From: Mesotaenium endlicherianum | Taxonomy: Eukaryota; Streptophyta; Zygnematophyceae; Zygnematales; Mesotaeniaceae | Reading direction: 5' to 3' | Assembly (NCBI GenBank): GCA_009602735.1 | Contig: WELA01009192.1 | Span: forward strand, 429,889 to 459,499 | DNA length: 29,611 nucleotides | Part shown: piece by piece, positions 22,952 to 29,611 of the stretch | Layout of the letters: each line of letters begins with the position of its first letter | How positions within the stretch are numbered: the stretch's first letter is position 1 | Position numbers and translations under genes: made by a program | Notes under the pieces: model-generated | The model's input: the letters and a program-made list of their open reading frames with translations, nothing else | Told to the model about the DNA's origin: nothing | Database searches by the model: none

Positions 22952-25189
22952 TCAGCCTCTAGCTAATGGGCTGCGTACGCTGCCTAAGGCTAGCTCAGTG
23001 CAGTCTCCGCAGAACCAGTCTCCAGCTGGCATGCGGGCCAGCGGCAGGTCGAGGCAGCCGATGTGGAAGCCGAGGTTGCAGCTGTCGCAAAGCAGCATCT
23101 TGGCCTCCTGGCCAGTGCTGTGACAGATCTGGCACGCCCAGTCCTTGGGCGGCCGCGCGTCGCGGGGACGGACCTGCAAGTCAAGGTTAGGAAGGTGGCA
23201 CGGCCCACAGTTCTTCGTGTGGTCCTTGTGAAGACGGCCATCTGCGCCTTCCAGCTCCAGGACTCCTGACGCCAAGGCACGCTTGACGCGCAGGATGACC
23301 GGCGAGCTGCTGGTGTCGAGGGTGTTCTTCGTCTGGCGTCGCAGGTACACGAAGTCACCTGCGGAAAACTGCAACACCCGCGGATGATAGGCTCCTCCAC
23401 GAGTCATGGCGTACCTCAGTGTGTCGCGATGCTGTGCGATGCTGAGGTTATCCATGGCCATGGGCATCAGGCGCCGAAAGAGCTGAGCACGCTGCCCGAT
23501 AAGAGCACTCCATGTCTCGGGACTGTCCAAGTCCAAGACGTTCTCGGCCATAGTCCTGGCTGCTGCTGGCAGGATGGGCTGTCGGCCGTAGAGAAGGAAG
23601 TAGGGAGAGTGCGAGGCCAGGGAGGCCTGCTTACTGAACCTGTACCCCATCGCCAGCCAAGGGAGCGCGTCGTCCCAGTGGGTACGGTCGTGGGTAAGGC
23701 AGTACTTCCGCAACCCTAGCTTGACGGTCTGCACCATGCGCTCGGCGAGGCCGTCAGCCTGAGGATGATCGCGGGAGGTGGTGCGGTGGTTGATCATAGA
23801 GCGCTCCAGCAGCTTCTNATGAAAGCTGCCCCGGAACTCCTTGCCCTGGTCGGTCAGCACCTCAGCGCAGCCGCCAAAACGGCTAAGGACCTGATGGAGG
23901 AAGGCCTGAGCGATCCCCTCACTGACCTTGTTGGGCAAGGGCACGAGCTCGATCCACTTGGACATGTGCTCAATCATCACCAAGACGTAGAGGTTGCCCT
24001 GGCGAGACTTGGGCAGCTCTCCAGCCAAGTCAAGCGACCACCTGTGGAACAGTCCCTGAATAGGAAGGGGGCTTAGGGCAACGGTGCGCGCTGTGAAGCT
24101 CGAGCGCACACGGTCGCAGAGAGTGCAGCTGCTGACGACAGCGGCGACGACCTTAGTCATGCCGTGCCACCAGTACTCGGCCTGAAGAAGACTGAGGGTG
24201 CGCTTGACACCGAAGTGCCCGAGGGACTCGTGCACTCGGCGCACCAGCTGACTGCGTAGGGCAGGCTCAGGGACCACCAGGACGGAGCCGTCCGCCATCA
24301 CGCGCCGCACGCGCCCCTCCATGAAAATGAAGTCGCGGCTGCGCCTGAGGATGCGGTCGCGCTCGCGTGCGCTGACATCGGGTGCCAACTCCTTGGCCGT
24401 GACGTACTGCAGCACTGGGGCGTCGTCCCACACGTCCTCGAGACCGCGCTGCCAGCTGTCCTGATCCTCTGCCGCTGCCAGGGCCAATCGCCGAGTGGTG
24501 ACGGTCACCATGTCCAGGCTAGTGAGCCCTGCGGGCCGCACATCGCCGTCCACGGTGAAGGCCTGGAAGGCCGCCGCGTGCCAGGCCACCTGCTCATCCT
24601 CATCGTGGCGGGCCCTCGAGGAGGGCAGCGGGTTACGGCTGAGACCGTCAGCGTCCAAGTTGGTCGAGCCTGGACGGTGGTGCACGTCGAAGGTGTACTC
24701 CTGCAAGATAAGCGCCCTCCGTGCGTACTTGTCGGTCAAGCGCTCCGACGTCATGAGCCACTTAAGTGGCTGATGGTCGGTGACCAGGCGGAAGTGCGTG
24801 CCGTAGAGATAGTGCCTGAAGTGCACGATCACCCAGACCGCTGCCAGGCACTCCCCCTCGTAGGAGCCGTAGTTGCCTTCCGCGCGGTTGTTGCTGCGGC
24901 TGGCGTAGGCCACCACATGCTCGAAGCCGTCATGCTCCTGCACCAGCACAGCGCCCAGCCCTGCCTGCGACCAGTCGGTGTGGAGGATGAAGGGCTTCGC
25001 GTAGTCAGGGCGCCGAAGCACAGGAGCGCTCACCAGCAGCTCCTTGAGCTTATCGAATGCCGCCTGCTGCTCTGGTCCCCACACGTAGGCAACGCCCTTG
25101 CTGAGCAAGTCGTTGAGCGGCTTGGCTAGCTCGCTGATCCCTGGCACGAAGCGGCGGTAGTAGTTGGCGATGCCGAGGAAGGCCCGCAG
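22952..25189 (-). pseudogene. Retrotransposon pol, 3' part: RT end, RNase H, integrase, PHD finger
   Basis: Frame opens after the TAG at 25190-25192 and ends at TGA 22952-22954. It begins with the RT connection (LRAFLGIANYYRRFVPG). Numbering residues from 25147, RNase H shows the acidic residues D58 (ILHTDWSQAGLGAVL), E99 (NYGSYEGECLAAV), D124 (LVTDHQPLKWL) and an Asp in NLDADGLSR. The integrase has H306, H311, C341, C344 of the zinc-binding HHCC module and the catalytic triad D373, D433, E469 with exactly 35 residues between the last two (DD35E). A basic region and a PHD finger (672-716) close the protein where chromoviruses carry a chromodomain. One residue is unknown because of the N at 23818. 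In the whole element this part copies RNA into DNA and inserts it; in this copy it is cut off from the RT palm by a stop. Confidence 0.93.
23000..23134 (-). other. PHD finger domain at the C terminus of the retroelement integrase
   Basis: The spacing C-x2-C-x11-C-x2-C-x4-H-x2-C-x14-C-x2-C fits the Cys4-His-Cys3 PHD signature. It starts CQIC, continues MLLCDSCNLGFHIGCL and ends GDWFCGDC, with the conserved Trp two residues before the seventh ligand. The MLLCDSC stretch resembles PHD fingers of the BHC80 kind, which read unmodified histone H3 tails; binding here is inference. All eight metal ligands are present, so the fold is probably intact. It ends 15 residues before the stop. Confidence 0.92.
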
Positions 25190-25192
25190 CTA

Positions 25193-25492
25193 CGAGAGAT
25201 CTGAAGGAGGTGGGATGCCTGTGATGGCCGAGATCTTCGCCAGCTGGGGTGCCAAGCCGCTGGAGGAGAGCAGGTGGCCAAGGTACTCCACCTCGCGGGT
25301 CCCAAAAGTGCACTTGCCTGGATGGCACTTGAGCCCAGCGATGTGCGCCACGTGCTCCTCAAACGTCTGACTGAAGATGAGCACGTCATCGATGTAGCAT
25401 CGGGCAAAGGACAGCCCGGCCAGCTCCTTATCCATCACCCTCTGAAAGGTAGCTGGCGCGTTCTTCAACCCAAACGGCATCACCACCCACTC
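25193..25492 (-). pseudogene. Retrotransposon reverse transcriptase palm fragment between two in-frame TAG codons
   Basis: One hundred codons in the same frame as the flanking parts. It holds EWVVMPFGLKNAPATFQRVM, the catalytic YIDD box (25385-25396), KCHPGKCTFG and YLGHLLSSSGL. The reading passes straight from FEEHVAHI to AGLKCHPGKC. In related elements about a dozen residues normally separate these, so a small in-frame deletion is likely. Both bounding TAG codons sit where relatives commonly have a polar residue; a CAG-to-TAG change would explain each. Confidence 0.92.
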
Positions 25493-25495
25493 CTA

Positions 25496-27967
25496 GAGCC
25501 GCTGTGCTCCCCAGAACGCCGTCTTATACTGGTCCTCCTCGGCGATGGGAATCTGGTTGAAGCCCTGACGCAGATCCAGTGCTGAGAACCAAGTGCACGT
25601 GCCAATGTCGTCAAAGATCTTGTCAGGCGTCGGCATAGGATATCTGTCCTGCTCGGTGACCTCGTTCAGCCTACAATAGTCACCGCACATCCTCTTCTCG
25701 GACCAATAGCCCGAGGCATCCTTCTTGGCTGGGATGACCGTGGGTGCGGCATAGTGAGAGGAGGACTCCCGAGTAAGCCGGCTGTCCTCCAGCTTGCTTG
25801 TCTGCGCGCTGATCAAGCCATCCTCGAAGTGGCTGTAGCGATTACGCTTCAAGAAAACGGGCTCCTGCGACGTGAGAGTAATCCGCATGGGGTCCCCCCT
25901 GTAGCGCCCGAGATCGTGCATGCCGCTGGCAAAGCTGGTGCTGCGCCTCCCGTCCAGAAGTGCCGTCAACTGTGCCGCCTGCGCCTTGGTGAGTGTCCCC
26001 CCCAGCTTCCATGTCAGTGGAGCTGGTGGCGTCGCCTGGCCTGCAGCTGGAGTCTCCTGTCTTGCCGCTGGGGTAGACTGTGGTGTTGCAGGTGTCACCT
26101 GCCCTGCAGCGGTTGGCGCTCGGCCTGCCGCGGGTACCTGCACCGTGGCAGTTGCAGCCAGCTGCCTGGCACCGTCTACCTGCGAGCGAGGAAAAAGAAA
26201 GGGTGAGCGGGACTCCCTGGGTGACCGGGACTCCCTGGGTCGCTGTGAGGACTCCTCTCTCCGCCGTCCCCCCCCCAGCGAACCAGAGTCCTCCCTGCGC
26301 GGCGGTGGGGAGGGGGGGCGGGCGCGCGCCTGCGGTGCAGGCCCTGCGCGCTGAGGATGCCACGTCGTGCCGGGCGGGGCCTGATTGTCATCGTCGGTGG
26401 AGTCATTGTCCATATCATCGGCAGGCCAAGGCAGCTCGGGATGCCGGGCTGCGGCGTAGAGAGGCGCCAAGGCCTGCGTCTGCAGCAGAATCCACGTGAG
26501 GACGTTGGCGTCGATCGCCTGCCCCAAGAGGCGAATGCGGTTCACCTCAGTGAGACCGTCCACCTGTGTGAGATGCGGCGGGAAGCCCATGGCACGCTCC
26601 ATCTCCGCAGGGCGCGGCCTGTCAAACATGCCAGTCTCCAAGTTGATGACCATCCCGCGCTGATCTCCGACGAAGGCGTCGCTGTCGTAGCGACTGACAA
26701 AAGTCGGCAGCGCGCGAGTGACGTCATGCAGGACCTCACACTGCGCCATGGAGGGATGTGGTAGTGCAGTCACGCGCTGGGCCAGACAAGGGGCATCGAG
26801 GATGGAGTCAACGGTTTGTGGGTGACGTGGATGAGAGGCGGCCAACGCCTTGAGAGTACCTGGCATTGCCAGGTTTGTGAAGTAGGCGCAGACGCGGTGC
26901 GCGAAGGAACCAATCTGGGCAGCGTCAATGACGGCCTCGCGGCCGACGTAGCTGCTGCAAAGAGCAAAGTCGGCGCTAACATCGGGTCGGTGATCGTGGC
27001 GCGCGGCCACGTTCTCCAGGACCCATGCGAGTGTGTGCGGCGGCTGGCGATCCTGAACAATGTTGAGGACGCGGAGCAAGTGCCAGAAGAGGGCCGTGCG
27101 GGGATCGCTGAGCGCCCTGCCATGCCCGGCTCTGGAGAAGGCCTGGCACTCCCAACCGGCGATGACGAGGTCAATGGGCCCAAGGCGGGTGACATGCTCG
27201 ACGGTGATGTCGCGGATGTCCATGGGCCAGTCTGTCTGAGCGCGGCGGAATGCGTGCGCGGGAAGGAGGTCTGGGAATCGCTCGTGGCACAACGCCATCT
27301 GCCGACGGGCCACCTGCTTGGCCTCAAGATCGGGATCGACGTAGACGTAGCGGCGCACCGGGATGCCGGCCTGTAAGGTCGCGAGCAACCGGGTGGCGAT
27401 GCCGGCAAAGAGCTCAACGAGGACGATGCCGCCGGGCCGCTCGTCTAGAGCGTCTGCGCAGATAGGAGTCGAAAGTGGGCGACACCCCATTGCGGGGGTG
27501 CCGGGCTGAGCGGGCGGCGGGAAGGTACGCTCGGCGCTGTGCTGATGTGGCGCCATGCGGAGGGCGGCCACAGCCTGGTCTGCGTAGTCACGCGTAAGGC
27601 TGGGGATGCGGTCAGTGAGCGGCTGCGGACGCTCCTCCCGTGCGTGGTCCTGGTAGGTGCGCCACCGCAAGCGCGCATCCTGCAGGGCTGTCGGAGAGAC
27701 AGTGCGGGCCTGACGTCGGGTTGAGGCCACGCATAGCTGCTGCCACCTGTCGCGCTGGGCGCGGTCAGTCTGGTGCGAGGCCGCGTGGGCCAGCTGGTCG
27801 AGAACGGGACGCTGAGTCAAGTAGGGGTGCGGGTCAAAGTAGGCTCGCTGGCGTGCGCGCATGTCTGCAGAGGGGACTGTGCAGACAGAGCGCTCGGAGC
27901 TGTCGACCTCCTGCAGGGACCTAACTAACCGGCGAGGGGCCAGCTGGACTCGCGGCCGGGGCTGCCC
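25496..27967 (-). pseudogene. Retrotransposon pol, middle part: DNA cytosine methyltransferase followed by RT fingers
   Basis: Open from the TGA at 27968-27970 to the TAG at 25493-25495; the first Met is at 27862, but the frame is open before it and continuous with the linker. Numbering from that Met: residues 1-140 are unrecognised and probably helical; 146-460 form the methyltransferase; 480-615 are low complexity, first acidic, then Arg/Ser-rich (RPRESRSPRESRSP), then Pro/Ala/Thr-rich; 640-789 are the N-terminal part of Ty3/Gypsy RT, with PTVIPAKKDASGYW, RMCGDYCRLNEVTEQDRYPM and the catalytic FSALDLRQGFNQIPI. Having the methyltransferase upstream of RT in one frame indicates a polyprotein fusion and not a neighbouring host gene. 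The element's protease would presumably release it. Confidence 0.92.
26483..27427 (-). other. DNMT3-like cytosine-C5 DNA methyltransferase domain
   Basis: This domain should transfer a methyl group from S-adenosylmethionine to cytosine in DNA. Motif I reads LVELFAGIATRLLATLQAGI (residues 148-167), the FxGIATG form typical of DNMT3/DRM enzymes. The next strand has RYVYVD. DIRDITVEHVTRLGPIDLVI precedes motif IV, GWECQAFS, which keeps the catalytic Cys239 (27146-27148) but has Glu where most enzymes have Pro. Motif VI is WVLENVAA (E283). AHRVCAYFTNL matches the DNMT3 AHRARYF region. MERAMGFPPHLTQV and LLGQAIDANVLTWIL match the C-terminal motifs IX-X region. The domain looks full length (about 315 residues) and uninterrupted. 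DNMT3-like affinity is by eye from recalled motifs; a bacterial- or viral-type origin is not excluded. Confidence 0.9.
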
Positions 27968-27970
27968 TCA

Positions 27971-29514
27971 TGGGACGGGCGCGTCTCGGGGCTGCCAGAG
28001 ACTAGGCATGAGCCGTGTGCGTGCGACGACCGTAGATGGGTGGCGACTGGGCGGCCTGCTGTCGATGCGGGACACCTTGGGAGGAGGTGACCCGGAGGGA
28101 CCGTCGCCAGCGATGTGGTTGCGAGGGACGCTAGCGCGCGGAGCTGTAGGGGCCAGCATCACAAAATGCGCCTCGGAAGAAGACTGAGCGTCGTCGCCAG
28201 CTGAGAGGGGCCGGAAGGGCGGAGTGCGGCGTCGGTCTTGAGTGTCGTCGTATGGCGGCGTGTCCCTGCGGGCCCGCGTGTCGTCGTAAGGAGGCGTGCG
28301 CTCCCTGTCGTCGTAGGGCAGCGTGATGGAGCGGGTTCGCATCTCGCGGAGGGGAGTCACCTGTTGCGTCTCGCAAAGGGGTGTGAGCGATCGGGAGCGG
28401 CTCGTCTCGCGGAGAGGAGTGGTCTCTCGAGCGGGCCCAATGGTCGGCCTAGTGCGATGTGCGTAGGTCAGATGAGCGCAGATAGACGGGGTTGTGCGGG
28501 GTGGCTCGCGGACGCTGAGCCAAGGCGCTGGCTGCTGTATGGAGTGTGTGCCAGCGCTAGAGGAGGCCGCGGCAACCCGGCTTGTTGCAAACAAATGTGC
28601 AATGCGGCGACACTCGTGGCTCGTCGAGCAGTCGTGTGACACTGGACGGCTGGGTCCAGCGGCGTCGGTGCGAGCCCTGCTGGGCCAGTCGTGTGTCATG
28701 GGCTGGCTGGGTGCGCTGAAGCCGGGCGGACCAGTAGGTGCGCGCTGCCTGCGTGCCGTAGGCGCAGCTGGCGGGGTCTCCTCTGGTGGCTCCGCGCTGA
28801 GTACCTCAACGGATGCCTCTGGCAGTCGCTCCCTCTGTGTCTCCTCCTCACTCTTGAGGGACTGGTTGTCGGATCTGCCAGGAGAAGCTGCCTGCCGCAT
28901 GACCTCGTCCTTGGATGCCGTGGTGCGAGGCCAGGTCTCGCCGGTCTGATGCGAGGCGTCGTGAGGGGTTGGCTGAGAGTCCATACTGTACTGAATGGCC
29001 ACGCCAACAGGCACGTCGTGGCGAACGCGGACGTCGGTCCTCGCGGACGGCTCGCCGCGAGAGGCCAAGACCCCCTGATGAGCCGTAGGCGCTGCGGCTG
29101 CACCGCGAGCAAGGGCGGCGGCAGCGATGGCTGTGCTGGCCGTGGCGAGGGCCTCAGTGGCATCGTCCGCCATCTGCCGCATCATCGCGCTGTGGGCAGT
29201 GCAGATGCGGATCTGCTCCCTGGCCTGGGCTGCCAGGACATCCGCCTGTTGCTGCGGCGTGAGGTGGAGCTCGACACTAGGTAGGTCCGGCTCCTCGTCC
29301 TGTGGCTCGAGCAGGTCCACCTCCACAGAGATCTCCTCGTCCTCAGGCCCGTCCTTATCGGTCTTGACCACTGGCCGGCCATCGCCCAGCCCCATGAAGC
29401 CATAAAGAGCCGACACTGCTGGGCGGCGATCGACAATGTCAAGGGGCAAGGATGCGGTGCGCGTCCCCCCTGTCCTCCAGTCGGGACGATAGAAGACGCG
29501 CTCCGCCCAGTTGT
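27971..29514 (-). pseudogene. Retrotransposon polyprotein linker, disordered, unknown function
   Basis: About 514 codons between the protease end and the TGA at 27968-27970, in the same frame as methyltransferase-RT. It starts near NWAERVFYRPDW. An acidic stretch follows (EDEEISVEVDLLEPQDEEPD), then an Ala-rich helical part (ATASTAIAAAALARGAAAA) and long Ser/Thr/Pro/Arg-rich sequence. Near the end, on DNA 28240-28440, are two short repeat families: TPLRE/TPLCE three times and LPYDD/PPYDD three times. No known fold is recognised. In Ty3/Gypsy elements RT usually follows the protease closely, so this and the methyltransferase look inserted between them. It could be a tether, a localisation region or a rapidly evolving chaperone-like tail. 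Confidence 0.75.
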
Positions 29515-29515
29515 N

Positions 29516-29611
29516 TCTGTCCAGTTGTTGACCACGGCGCCAATGGGAAAGAGCACGTCCTGCCCTAGGAGCACATCGAAGGACTCGGAAGGAGTGACGA
29601 GTGCGTGCCGA
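29516..29611 (-). CDS. Retroviral-type aspartic protease, C-terminal end only
   Basis: The last readable codons at the right edge give SFDVLLGQDVLFPIGAVVNN. A hydrophobic run ending L-L-G-x-D followed by a short strand is the typical C-terminal part of retropepsins in LTR elements. The catalytic DTG/DSG would lie outside the window, so activity cannot be judged. Its frame differs from the downstream linker frame, and the N at 29515 lies exactly at the change. A miscalled base or lost bases there would explain the break. Confidence 0.65.

Larger units (their letters stand above)
22802..29611 (-). mobile_element. Ty3/Gypsy-type LTR retrotransposon with DNA methyltransferase and PHD finger (5' end beyond window)
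   Basis: Domain order on the minus strand: retropepsin end, linker, cytosine methyltransferase, reverse transcriptase, RNase H, integrase, PHD finger, polypurine tract, 137-bp repeat. RT and RNase H before integrase is the Ty3/Gypsy order. The linker-to-PHD part stays in one frame over about 6.5 kb without introns. Three stop codons (27968-27970 TGA, 25493-25495 TAG, 25190-25192 TAG), a frame change near the N at 29515 and a short loss in RT mark this copy as damaged or poorly sequenced. Gag and the 5' LTR are not in the window. Confidence 0.93.

Noticed and set aside
25190..25495. TAG reassigned to glutamine (as in some ulvophyte algae), which would make the pol frame nearly intact
   Set aside because: Both host genes XPB (3194-3196) and eS4 (4643-4645) end at TAG exactly where the family ends, so TAG is a stop in this genome. 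The TGA at 27968 would also remain.
26483..27427. The methyltransferase as a separate host gene next to the transposon
   Set aside because: It shares one continuous, intronless frame with RT downstream, while host genes here are full of introns. An element-encoded domain is the simpler reading.
27250..29405. Plus-strand open frames of 70-200 codons opposite the retrotransposon polyprotein
   Set aside because: They are shadows of the GC-rich minus-strand coding frame and match no known protein.

Overview
This is a eukaryotic nuclear window, most probably from a green alga. Genes are cut by many short GT-AG introns, GC-rich gene islands alternate with AT-richer repeat blocks, and there are assembly gaps and homopolymer runs. 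The XPB tail reads like plant XPB, and WDR12 and eS4 look conserved. I cannot name the species.

Layout: (1) 108-3196 (+): the last third of XPB/ERCC3, the TFIIH translocase, eight exons with the 5' end outside the window. (2) 4643-6720 (-): complete ribosomal protein eS4 (RPS4), six exons, 263 residues. It is convergent with XPB and divergent from the next gene. (3) 7314-15942 (+): WDR12/YTM1, a 60S ribosome-assembly WD40 protein. Thirteen coding exons are readable, and one more appears lost in a 545-base gap of Ns. (4) 15943-18250: AT-rich DNA containing a degenerate minisatellite built on a GGCACGCAAA core. (5) 18250-21150: a GC-rich island with no recognisable gene. (6) 21150-22801: AT-rich DNA holding one copy of a 137-bp direct repeat. 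(7) 22802-29611 (-): most of a Ty3/Gypsy-type LTR retrotransposon whose 5' end lies beyond the right edge.

The retrotransposon is the highlight. In its own direction it reads: end of a retropepsin, a long disordered linker, a DNMT3-like cytosine-C5 DNA methyltransferase domain, reverse transcriptase, RNase H, a DD35E integrase and a C-terminal PHD finger. A G-rich polypurine tract and a 137-bp repeat that may be the 3' LTR follow. From the linker to the PHD finger everything is in one reading frame, interrupted by three stop codons. Each stop can be explained by one C-to-T change at CGA or CAG. The two 137-bp repeats differ at only two sites, both CG versus TG. This suggests, without proving, an element that carries its own DNA methylation enzyme and has decayed by deamination of methylated cytosines. 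A DNMT3-like catalytic domain plus a PHD finger also recalls the domain content of cellular DNMT3 enzymes, which carry a PHD-like ADD module.

The three cellular genes are unrelated housekeeping genes: transcription/repair, the small ribosomal subunit and large-subunit assembly.
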